Assembly (NCBI GenBank): GCA_007131555.1
Contig: SLQH01000380.1
Coordinates: 1 to 5,862, forward strand
Length of the DNA: 5,862 nt
Reading direction: 5' to 3'
Origin: Planctomycetota bacterium
GTDB taxonomy: Bacteria; Planctomycetota; UBA11346
Position 1 is the stretch's first letter, and the number at the start of each line of letters is the position of its first letter. Positions 1 through 5,716 of this stretch are shown one piece after another. Below the pieces are notes generated by a model. The model was not told the origin of the DNA. It did no database searches and saw only the letters and a program-made list of their open reading frames with translations. Position numbers and translations under genes: made by a program.

Positions 1-1673
1 AAGCGCAGGATCCGCTGTTCCTGGACCAGGAGATGGACCAGGCGCTTGAGTTCGCTCTGGCCCAGGGCCAGGGCGCTGGCCAGATCACCGAGGGCGATGC
101 CGGCGGCGTCGGCCTGGGCCACGGCCGTGGCCAGGCGGTCGAGGTCGGCCAGCTGGCGGGCGCTGAGGGCGGGCTGGAAATCGGCGGCGGCGAGGTGGTC
201 GTGGCGCAGGACCAGGCGGGGGTCGTTGAGGGCCCGCCACAGGTCCGGCCAGGCGGACGGCGGCAGGCCGCAGGCGGCGGCGGCCTCGACCAGGGGCAGG
301 CCATGGCTGAGGGGGCGGCTGCGGTGGCGTTTGTTGACGGTGTCAAGCAGCACTTGGGAGATCTCGGCCCGCCGGGGCCGGACCAGCACGGCGCCATCGC
401 CCAGGGCGGCCAGCAGGCCCTTGGCAAGAGCCGCTTCCAACTGGGCGGTGGCGGCCGGGTGGTCACGACAGCTCAGGGCCAGGGCCTGGGTGCGGGTCAG
501 GATCGCCGGGCCGCCGGCCAGCAGTTCGCCGGCCCAGAACTCCCCGTCGTGGAGGGCCTCCAGGGCCTCGGCCAGGGCCGTGGAGCGTTGGCGGCGGGCT
601 GTCGGTCGCAGGCTCAGGACCCGGACCCCGGCCACGCTGTGGCGCTGGTCGAGGCTGCGCAGCAGCAGGCGGTCCCCGGCGCTCAGGCACAGGGGGGTGG
701 ACAGGCGCAGGCGCACCAGGGCCGGATCATGGTCATCGTAGGGGCTCAGGGCGGCTTCGCAGTGGGCGGTGCCGGCGTGCAGACGCAGACGGCGGCGGCG
801 GGGCATGTCGCCGCTGACCCCGTCGAGATGGGCGATGAGGTCGCTGACCGGGGGGTAGGCCTGGGGGGCCACCAACCACATCCCGCGCCGGACTGCGTCG
901 ATCTCAAGATCGCGCAGGTTGATGGCGCAGCACATCCCGGCCCGGGCCTGATCATGGTCGAGTTTGTAGTTCTGGACCGCCCGCACCGCATGGCGGCGGT
1001 CCTGGGGATGGAGGGTGGCCTCGTCGCCCACGGCCAGGGTTCCCGAGAGCGGGATGCCGGTGACCACGGTGCCATAGCCGGGCAGGTTGAAGGCCCGTTC
1101 GATGGCCATCCGGAAGCGGCGGGGATCGTGGCGGGGGCGCAGGCCGGCCAGTTGCTGATCAAGTTCCCGGCGTAGTTCGGGGATGCCGTCCATGGTCCTG
1201 TTGGAGACCGGCAGGATCGGGGCCTGCCCCAGACCGGCCTCGCTGAGAAAGCTGCGGATGTCGTCGATCACCAGGCTGCGCAGTTCGTCATCGACCAGGT
1301 CGATCTTGGTCAGCGCCACCACCACCGGGGGATCACGCAGCAGGCGGACGATGCGCAGGTGCTCGCGGGTTTGGGGCATGACCCCGTCGTCGGCGGCGAT
1401 CACCAGCAGCAGGAGGTCGATGGAGGCGGCCCCGGCGACCATGTTGCGGATGAAGTCCTCATGGCCGGGGACATCGATCAGGCCCACCAGGCGCTGGCCG
1501 GGCAGGCGGCAGGGGGCGAAGCCGAGGTCGATGGTCAGGCCGCGGGTCTTGGCCTCGGGATGGCGGTCCAGGGGGCAGCCGGTGAGATGCTGGGCCAGGG
1601 CGGTCTTGCCATGATCGACATGTCCGGCGGTGCCGATCATCAGGGGCATCACCGTGGGGTCTGGCTCAGGCAT
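1..1673 (-). CDS. selB: Selenocysteine-specific translation elongation factor SelB (3' end cut by window edge)
   Basis: SelB is a cytoplasmic GTPase that carries selenocysteinyl-tRNA(Sec) to the ribosome at UGA codons followed by a SECIS hairpin. I translated this frame by hand: it is open from 1673 to base 1 and gives 557 residues. The EF-Tu-like G domain is clear: P-loop GHVDHGKT (residues 17-24), switch I KTRGLTIDLGF (about 42-52), DVPGHEDFIRNM (67-78) and TKID (122-125), the TKxD form usual in SelB rather than NKxD. Beta-barrel domains follow (GYGTVVTG near 200), then from about residue 360 the winged-helix region that binds SECIS. Family members have about 610-640 residues, so the last winged helix lies outside the window. 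The ATG at 1673 overlaps the selA stop by 8 bases (ATGCCTGA), suggesting translational coupling. Two later in-frame starts exist, at 1649 and 1640. The one at 1640 begins MIGTAGHVDHGKT, like known SelB N-termini, and has GGTGA 8 bases upstream, so the true start is uncertain. No frameshift was seen. Confidence 0.96.
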   Translation of the reverse strand, partial: MPEPDPTVMPLMIGTAGHVDHGKTALAQHLTGCPLDRHPEAKTRGLTIDLGFAPCRLPGQRLVGLIDVPGHEDFIRNMVAGAASIDLLLLVIAADDGVMPQTREHLRIVRLLRDPPVVVALTKIDLVDDELRSLVIDDIRSFLSEAGLGQAPILPVSNRTMDGIPELRRELDQQLAGLRPRHDPRRFRMAIERAFNLPGYGTVVTGIPLSGTLAVGDEATLHPQDRRHAVRAVQNYKLDHDQARAGMCCAINLRDLEIDAVRRGMWLVAPQAYPPVSDLIAHLDGVSGDMPRRRRLRLHAGTAHCEAALSPYDDHDPALVRLRLSTPLCLSAGDRLLLRSLDQRHSVAGVRVLSLRPTARRQRSTALAEALEALHDGEFWAGELLAGGPAILTRTQALALSCRDHPAATAQLEAALAKGLLAALGDGAVLVRPRRAEISQVLLDTVNKRHRSRPLSHGLPLVEAAAACGLPPSAWPDLWRALNDPRLVLRHDHLAAADFQPALSARQLADLDRLATAVAQADAAGIALGDLASALALGQSELKRLVHLLVQEQRILR

Positions 1674-3096
1674 GACCGGCCCCGTCGAGGGCGGCGATCA
1701 GCAGGCTGGCCATCAGGCCCTCCTCCTGGGGATCGACGGTGCGCAGATCTACGACCAGGGCACCGTCATGGACCCGGGTGAACAGGGCCGGAGCCCCGGC
1801 CCTGGCTCGCCGGGCCACGGCCTTGGCCTCGCAGCCGCGCAGGCGCAGAACCCGGGTCGGGATGCCGACATCGGGCAGCGAGCCCGACCCGATCTGGCTG
1901 TGGTCATCGGCGATGACACGGTCCAGGCCGGGCAGATGGGCCAGGCTCGCCGCCAGGGCCTGGGCGGCCCGCTCGACGTCCTCAAGGGGCCGGGTCAGCA
2001 TGCGGTAGAAGGGCAGGGCGCTGACGGCATCGCCGTTGACGAAATGCAGCAGGGTCGCCTCCAGGGCCGCCAGGGTCAGCTTGCAGACCCGGAACATGCG
2101 GGCGAAGGGATTGCTGCGGATGCGGGCAATGATCTCCGGCGTGCCGCAGATGATGCCGGCCTGAGGGCCGCAGATGAGCTTGTCGGCACTGAAGCAGACG
2201 GCATCGGCTCCGGCGGCGATGCTGGTCTGTACCAGCGGTTCGTCCTCCAGGCCGAAGTCGCGCAGGGGCAGCAGGGCGCCGGAACCCAGATCGTCGATCA
2301 GGGGCAGGCCGTGAGCCTTGGCCAGGGGGGCCAGGGCCGCCACATCGGGCATCGAGGTGAAGCCCCGCAGGCGGTAGTTGGAGGTATGGACATGGATGAT
2401 GGCCCCGGTCTCGGGACCGATGGCGGCCTGATAGTCGCGCAGATGGGTACGGTTGGTGGTGCCGATCTCGCGCATCCGACAGCCGCTGCAGGCCATCACA
2501 TCAGGCATCCGGAAGGCCCCGCCGATCTCCACCAGCTGGCCCCGGCTGATGATCACCTCACGCCCGGCCGCCAGGGCATGGAGCACCAGCATGGTGGCGG
2601 CGGCGTTGTTGTTGACCACCGTCGCCGCCGGGGCTCCGGTGAGCTGGGCCAGCAGCACTTCGACCCGCTCCTCGCGCTGGGATCGCCGGCCACTGTCGGC
2701 ATCGGCTTGCAGCAGGCAGTACCCGGCCGCAGCGGCCACCGCCTGGCGGGCGCTGTCGCCCAGGGGGGCTCGCCCCAGGCCGGTGTGCAACAGGATCCCG
2801 GTGGCATTGATGGCCTGCCGGGCCAGGGGGTCGGTGAAACGGCGGGCCTCGGCCGCCACCGCCGCCGCCAGGGTGGCGCTGTCAGGCAGGGCTTTTTGGG
2901 GCTCGGCCGCCAGGGCCTGACGCAGGGCGTCCAGCCGGCGTCGCAGCAGGGTGGTGACGAGGGCCGGGCCGTGGATCCGGCTCAGGTCCTGGAACGCGGG
3001 CGAGCCCAGCAGGCGGCCGACCGCCGGGATGCGGCGTTGGGGAGGGGAGCTGCTGGGGCTCATGGCTGTGCTCTCAGGCGGTCGTGGGTCTGGCAT
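1666..3096 (-). CDS. selA: L-seryl-tRNA(Sec) selenium transferase SelA
   Basis: SelA is a PLP enzyme that converts seryl-tRNA(Sec) to selenocysteinyl-tRNA(Sec) using selenophosphate; bacterial SelA works as a large ring-shaped oligomer in the cytoplasm. The product is complete at 476 residues (the E. coli protein is about 463). Conserved blocks occur in family order: INATGILLHTGLGRAPLG (97-114), VNNNAAA (161-167), SRGQLVEIGGAFRMPDV (184-200), EIGTTNRTH (210-218), DDLGSG (268-273), SADKLICGPQAG with the expected PLP lysine K306 (303-314), LAALEATL (342-349) and QIGSGSLP (401-408). The start at 3096 is supported by AGGAG five bases upstream. An in-frame ATG at 3063 would begin nearer the E. coli N-terminus and has a weaker GAGAG upstream. 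It is the first gene of a selA-selB operon. The partner genes selC (tRNA) and selD are not in the window. Confidence 0.98.
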   Translation of the reverse strand: MPDPRPPESTAMSPSSSPPQRRIPAVGRLLGSPAFQDLSRIHGPALVTTLLRRRLDALRQALAAEPQKALPDSATLAAAVAAEARRFTDPLARQAINATGILLHTGLGRAPLGDSARQAVAAAAGYCLLQADADSGRRSQREERVEVLLAQLTGAPAATVVNNNAAATMLVLHALAAGREVIISRGQLVEIGGAFRMPDVMACSGCRMREIGTTNRTHLRDYQAAIGPETGAIIHVHTSNYRLRGFTSMPDVAALAPLAKAHGLPLIDDLGSGALLPLRDFGLEDEPLVQTSIAAGADAVCFSADKLICGPQAGIICGTPEIIARIRSNPFARMFRVCKLTLAALEATLLHFVNGDAVSALPFYRMLTRPLEDVERAAQALAASLAHLPGLDRVIADDHSQIGSGSLPDVGIPTRVLRLRGCEAKAVARRARAGAPALFTRVHDGALVVDLRTVDPQEEGLMASLLIAALDGAGHA

Positions 3097-3101
3097 GTGC
3101 T

Positions 3102-3106
3102 CTCCT
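3102..3106 (-). promoter_or_regulatory. Shine-Dalgarno of selA
   Basis: On the minus strand AGGAG sits five bases before the ATG at 3096. This supports that start over the in-frame ATG at 3063, whose upstream GAGAG is a weaker match. Confidence 0.7.
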
Positions 3107-3125
3107 GGCAGTGCCGAGCCCGGTC

Positions 3126-3140
3126 GGTGCGGGTCGCACC
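3126..3140. promoter_or_regulatory. Short GC hairpin in the selA leader
   Basis: GGTGCG/CGCACC forms a perfect 6-base-pair stem around a 3-base loop, about 20 bases upstream of the selA Shine-Dalgarno. In the selA transcript sense it reads GGTGCGACCCGCACC. No T tract follows on either strand, so it is not an intrinsic terminator. A role in leader control is inference only. Confidence 0.4.
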
Positions 3141-3173
3141 CAGGGATGCAGGTCTAATAGGGTGGATGATCCG

Positions 3174-3299
3174 CTCGATCGATGAAGAGGTCTCTCACAG
3201 AGACACAAAGACACAGAGAGAAGTGAGTGGATAGGGGCAAGGAAAGCCCATCATGGGTATTTCTCTGTGTTTTTGTCCCTCTGTGAGAAAATGATCGAG
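3174..3299. repeat. Imperfect palindromic (REP/MITE-like) repeat element
   Basis: The arms 3193-3221 and 3260-3288 can pair over 29 positions with three mismatches (two adjacent) and one G-T wobble. The outer arm is TCTCACAGAG against CTCTGTGAGA. A second, outer inverted pair, CTCGATC (3174-3180) and GATCGAG (3293-3299), bounds the element. The 38-base centre carries a small palindrome, CCCATCATGGG. The arms are low-complexity purine-rich/pyrimidine-rich sequence, unlike the surrounding DNA. From memory, palindromes of this CACAGAGACAC type are dispersed in many bacterial genomes and give spurious peptides such as SHRGTKTQR and LCLCVSV, both of which appear when this stretch is translated on the minus strand. 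I see no transposase and no clear target-site duplication. Confidence 0.75.
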
Positions 3300-3477
3300 T
3301 CGACGGTGCGCTGTGAGAGGGCAGCGCCGGCTCGGCACCACGATCACGCACTGCGCCCCGCTGAAGGGGAAGGGGTGTACGGCTGTCCATCACCCTATCA
3401 GGGCCGCCAGGGTCGACAAGGTCGGGGGGCCCGCCCGGCGTGCTTGTGACCCCCGCCAAGCCCGCCATGATGCCGCA

Positions 3478-4848
3478 ATGCGCTATCATTTTTCCGGGGT
3501 GGGCGGGGCCGGAATGAGCCCCCTGGCGCGGCTGTTGGCCAGTCGGGGCTATGCGGTCCAGGGCAGTGATCGGGCCTTTGATGCTGGTCACAAGCAGGCC
3601 GAGCGGGATGAACTGGTGGCGGCCGGGGTCGAGGTCCTGCCGCATGACGGCCAGGCGATCACGGCGGCGGTGGACTGCTGCGTCCACTCGGCGGCGGTCG
3701 AGGCCGACACTCCTGAGTTGCGGCGGGCCCGCGACCTGGCCGTCCCCTGCCTGGCCCGCTCGCAGCTGCTGCATCAGGTGGTGGCCGAGGGTCGGCCCGG
3801 AGTGGCGGTGGCCGGCACCAGCGGCAAGAGTTCGGTGGTCGGCATGCTGGCTTGGATCTGCCGCTGCCTGGAGCATCCGGCGACCATCCTGGGTGGTGCC
3901 CCCCTGGCCCTGGGTGATACCCATCATATGGGATGCTTCGTGGCTGGTGGCAGCCAGGATCCGGTCATCGCTGAGGCCTGCGAGAGCGACGGCAGCCTGG
4001 TCGGCTATCGTCCGGCCATCGGTTTGATCCACAACATCAGCCGCGATCACGATGAACTGGATGGCCTGCGGGCCCAGTTCGCCGCCTTTGCCGTCGGCTG
4101 TGCGCGGCTGCTGGTCAATGCCGCCTGTCCGGTGGCCAGGGCGGTGGGCGCTGATCATCCGGCCGTGAGCTGCTACGGTGGCCCTGAGGGCTTGGAGATC
4201 CGCACCCTTGGTCCGCAGCGGGCCCAGGGGCGCTTGGTGCTGGCTGATGGCCGCCCGGTCGATCTCGACCTGCCCCAGCCCGGCCGCCATCAGGTGGACA
4301 ACGCCGCCGCCGCCCTGGCCGTGGCTGCTGCCCTGGGCCTGGACCCGGTGGCAGCCGCAGCGGCCCTGAGCAGCTATCCTGGCATCGCCCGTCGTTTCCA
4401 GTGCCTGGGCCACAGCCCTGACGGCATCCGGGTGATCGACGACTACGCCCATAATGCCGACAAGATCCAGGCCGCCGTCGCCGCCGCCCGCCTGGCCGGC
4501 GGCCGGCTGCTGACCGTCTTCCAGCCCCATGGCTATGGTCCGGCCCGCTTCCTGCGGGCCGAACTCAAGGCCCTCTGGCCCCGCATCCTGGGCCCTGAGG
4601 ACCGCCTGTGCTACGCCCCTATCTACGATGCCGGCGGCACTGTGCGGCGCGACATCAGCGCTGCCGACCTGGCCGCTGATCTGCCGGGCCTGGCCACCTG
4701 CGTTGCCGACCACCAGACGCTGCTCGACTGGGTCGCCAGCACGGTCAGGCCCGGCGACACGGTGCTGATCATGGGTGCCCGCGATCCGGCCCTGGGCCAT
4801 CTGGCCCGGCGGGTATGGGTGGCGGTGGGCAATGAAGGGGAGGATTGA
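3478..4848 (+). CDS. MurC/Mpl-like Mur ligase family protein
   Basis: This is a cytoplasmic ATP-dependent ligase of the Mur family, which joins an amino acid or peptide to a carboxyl group, classically that of UDP-MurNAc. The 456-residue product has the three Mur domains. The N-terminal UDP-binding type domain opens HFSGVGGAGMSPLA (4-17), as in MurC. The central ATPase has GTSGKSS (113-119), ESDGS (169-173) and NISRDH (186-191). The C-terminal domain has GRHQVDNAAAA (269-279), RRF (305-307), DDYAHN (321-326) and FQPHGYG (348-354). Two points argue against housekeeping MurC: the P-loop has Ser where MurC and Mpl have His (GTHGKT), and there is no cell-wall gene cluster nearby. I therefore read it as a MurC-like paralogue of unknown substrate. 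The start at 3478 is the only ATG matching the family N-terminus, but no Shine-Dalgarno precedes it. It is divergent from selA and convergent with the fumarase-beta gene. Confidence 0.88.
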   Translation: MRYHFSGVGGAGMSPLARLLASRGYAVQGSDRAFDAGHKQAERDELVAAGVEVLPHDGQAITAAVDCCVHSAAVEADTPELRRARDLAVPCLARSQLLHQVVAEGRPGVAVAGTSGKSSVVGMLAWICRCLEHPATILGGAPLALGDTHHMGCFVAGGSQDPVIAEACESDGSLVGYRPAIGLIHNISRDHDELDGLRAQFAAFAVGCARLLVNAACPVARAVGADHPAVSCYGGPEGLEIRTLGPQRAQGRLVLADGRPVDLDLPQPGRHQVDNAAAALAVAAALGLDPVAAAAALSSYPGIARRFQCLGHSPDGIRVIDDYAHNADKIQAAVAAARLAGGRLLTVFQPHGYGPARFLRAELKALWPRILGPEDRLCYAPIYDAGGTVRRDISAADLAADLPGLATCVADHQTLLDWVASTVRPGDTVLIMGARDPALGHLARRVWVAVGNEGED

Positions 4849-5018
4849 CCGTAAATCCGGCGGTCGGCTGGTGTCTGTAGGCTATAGCGTTGCTGTACAA
4901 GGCGATATAGACAAATTCGGGCTTTCACTCAGAAAGTGAGCCGGTTCATGCCGCGCATATCCGCTTGAATAGCAATCCTAAAGTCAAGAGTCAAAAAGCC
5001 TAACTGCCGTTTTTAGGC
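4849..5018. other. Lower-GC intergenic region between convergent genes
   Basis: These 170 bases are visibly poorer in GC than the genes on either side and contain no ORF I would support. They hold a GTCTGTA motif copy that can pair with a nearby partner (TGTCTGTA 4872-4879 with TATAGACA 4906-4913), a second hairpin around 4921-4941 (GCT-TT-CACT with AGTGAGC), and the terminator of the minus-strand gene. I found no hairpin followed by a T run on the plus strand, so no intrinsic terminator is visible for the Mur ligase gene. Confidence 0.6.
4871..4889 (+). repeat. GTCTGTA motif, copy A
   Basis: GTGTCTGTAGGCTATAGCG matches copy C (5647-5665, same orientation) at 15 of 19 positions. It lies 22 bases after the Mur ligase stop codon. 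Confidence 0.5.
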
Positions 5019-5020
5019 TT
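4991..5020 (-). terminator. Intrinsic terminator of the fumarase-beta gene
   Basis: On the minus strand an 8-base-pair stem, AAGCCTAA (5020-5013) with TTAGGCTT (5003-4996), encloses a 9-base loop and runs into a T tract (TTTTTGA, 4997-4991). The stem begins inside the TAA stop codon (5021-5019), so termination is immediate. Read on the plus strand the stem is preceded by A residues and not followed by T residues, so it should act in one direction only. Confidence 0.75.
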
Positions 5021-5028
5021 ACAGACTC
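5018..5028 (-). repeat. GTCTGTA motif, copy B (inverted)
   Basis: GAGTCTGTAAG on the minus strand is an 11-base perfect match to the start of copy C at 5647-5657 in opposite orientation. The fumarase-beta codons AGT CTG TAA, including the stop, fall within it. Confidence 0.55.
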
Positions 5029-5594
5029 GTGGAACCAGTTGAACACAGGTCATCCCTGCTGTCATTCCGGTACAGGTTGCCGCCGTGACAGTCAATCGCT
5101 ACCACGGTCGGAAAGTCTTTGACCGTCAGCAGGTGGATGGCCTCGGGGCCGAGATCAGGATAGCTGATGACCGTGGCGCTGGTGATGCATTCGGCCAGTA
5201 GGGCGGCGGCTCCACCAGTGGCGGCCAGATAGACGCAGTCATGGGCACCCAGGGCGTCGACCACCGCCATGGAGCGGGGGCCTTTGCCGATCAGGGCCCG
5301 TAGACCCGTGGCTGCCAGCAGACGCGGTGTGTAGGAGTCCATGCGGCCACTGGTGGTCGGCCCGGCGCTGCCGATGGCCCGGCCTGGCGGGGCTGGGGTC
5401 GGTCCGACATAGTACAGGGCCTGCCCGGCCAGGTCCACCGGCAGGGGCAGGCCCTGGTCCAGGCATTCCATCAGGCGGCGATGGGCGGCATCGCGGGCGG
5501 TGATCAGTTGGCCACTGATATGCACCATGTCGCCGGCGTGTAGCGAGCGTATGGTGGCAGCATCCAGGGGAGTGGTGAGTGCTCGTGCGTCCAT
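5019..5594 (-). CDS. Class I fumarate hydratase / L(+)-tartrate dehydratase beta subunit
   Basis: In two-subunit class I (iron-sulfur) fumarases and tartrate dehydratases, the beta subunit pairs with an alpha subunit that carries the [4Fe-4S] cluster. The enzyme interconverts fumarate and malate, or dehydrates tartrate. This 191-residue product shows the family pattern: LTTPLDAATIRSLHAGDMVHISG (6-28), TARDAAHRR (32-40), GPTTSGRMDSY (78-88), GKG (103-105), AATGGAAA (124-131), SYPDLGPEAIH (144-154) and the C-terminal DFP (160-162). GRMDSY and YPDLGPEA favour fumarase over tartrate dehydratase. The ATG at 5594 fits the family N-terminus (TTP a few residues in) but lacks a clear Shine-Dalgarno. 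A GTG at 5636 would add 14 unsupported residues. No alpha subunit lies beside it in the window, so activity depends on a partner encoded elsewhere. The last 10 or so residues (CSTGSTSL) look non-homologous, and the stop lies in a repeat. Confidence 0.9.
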   Translation of the reverse strand: MDARALTTPLDAATIRSLHAGDMVHISGQLITARDAAHRRLMECLDQGLPLPVDLAGQALYYVGPTPAPPGRAIGSAGPTTSGRMDSYTPRLLAATGLRALIGKGPRSMAVVDALGAHDCVYLAATGGAAALLAECITSATVISYPDLGPEAIHLLTVKDFPTVVAIDCHGGNLYRNDSRDDLCSTGSTSL

Positions 5595-5645
5595 GCTGGA
5601 CCACATCTTGCCGCCTGGCGATGGCGGGCAAGGCACAGGCTCTTA

Positions 5646-5716
5646 GGAGTCTGTAAGGGATAGCGACCGAAATGGCCCAGCCAGGCGACGTGCCTATCGA
5701 TCTCCTACAGACCTCC
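5646..5716. repeat. Hairpin upstream of the fumarase-beta gene formed by motif copies C and D
   Basis: Copy C (GAGTCTGTAAGGGATAGCG, plus strand, 5647-5665) and copy D (GGAGGTCTGTAGGAGATCG, minus strand, 5716-5698) form an imperfect inverted repeat. Arms 5700-5716 and 5646-5661 pair over 16 positions with one bulged G and one mismatch, around a 38-base loop. It lies between the end of the upstream minus-strand ORF and the fumarase-beta start, so it would sit in that gene's leader or just after the upstream gene. No T tract follows on the minus strand. Confidence 0.5.

Larger units (their letters stand above)
3097..3477. other. Divergent intergenic region between selA and the Mur ligase gene
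   Basis: Both flanking genes are transcribed outward from this 381-base stretch, so their promoters should lie here. I could not find a convincing -35/-10 pair or a sigma-54 box on either strand. CACCCTATTAG on the minus strand (around 3155-3165) is at most a weak -10 candidate for selA. The region contains the selA Shine-Dalgarno, the leader hairpin and a 126-base palindromic repeat. The 178 bases from 3300 to 3477 show no recognisable gene. The frame of the Mur ligase gene is open upstream to before 3313, but that extension does not resemble the Mur family. Confidence 0.7.

Noticed and set aside
33..1175. Long plus-strand ORF (380 residues) antisense to selB
   Set aside because: Gly/Gln/Ala-rich translation with no family pattern, lying opposite an unmistakable SelB. 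High-GC genes routinely create such open antisense frames.
2222..2238. Palindrome GCTGGTCTGTACCAGC containing another GTCTGTA
   Set aside because: It lies inside conserved selA coding sequence (EPLVQTSIAA) and lacks the ATAGCG extension. Coincidental match.
1630..3234. 534-residue plus-strand ORF antisense to selA
   Set aside because: The minus strand encodes SelA with all conserved blocks. The antisense product is low-complexity and its end runs into the palindromic repeat.
3356..3369. CCCC-GCTGAA-GGGG hairpin as a terminator or regulatory site
   Set aside because: Only four base pairs, no T tract, and runs of C and G are common in this DNA.
3313..3477. 55-residue N-terminal extension of the Mur ligase frame
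   Set aside because: The frame is open, but the sequence has no Mur similarity. The family N-terminus starts exactly at the ATG at 3478.
3154..4800. 548-residue minus-strand ORF antisense to the Mur ligase gene
   Set aside because: It starts at the far end of the Mur ligase gene and ends in the palindrome, where it reads the repeat-type peptides (SHRGTKTQR, LCLCVSV). The plus strand carries clear Mur motifs.
4623..4928. 101-residue minus-strand ORF across the Mur ligase 3' end
   Set aside because: It mostly shadows the Mur ligase C-terminus, with composition typical of an antisense frame and no recognisable motif.
4998..5020. Integron attC-like core (GCCTAAC matches RYYYAAC)
   Set aside because: No matching GTTRRRY partner at attC spacing, no second core pair and no integrase. 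The sequence is fully explained as a terminator stem.
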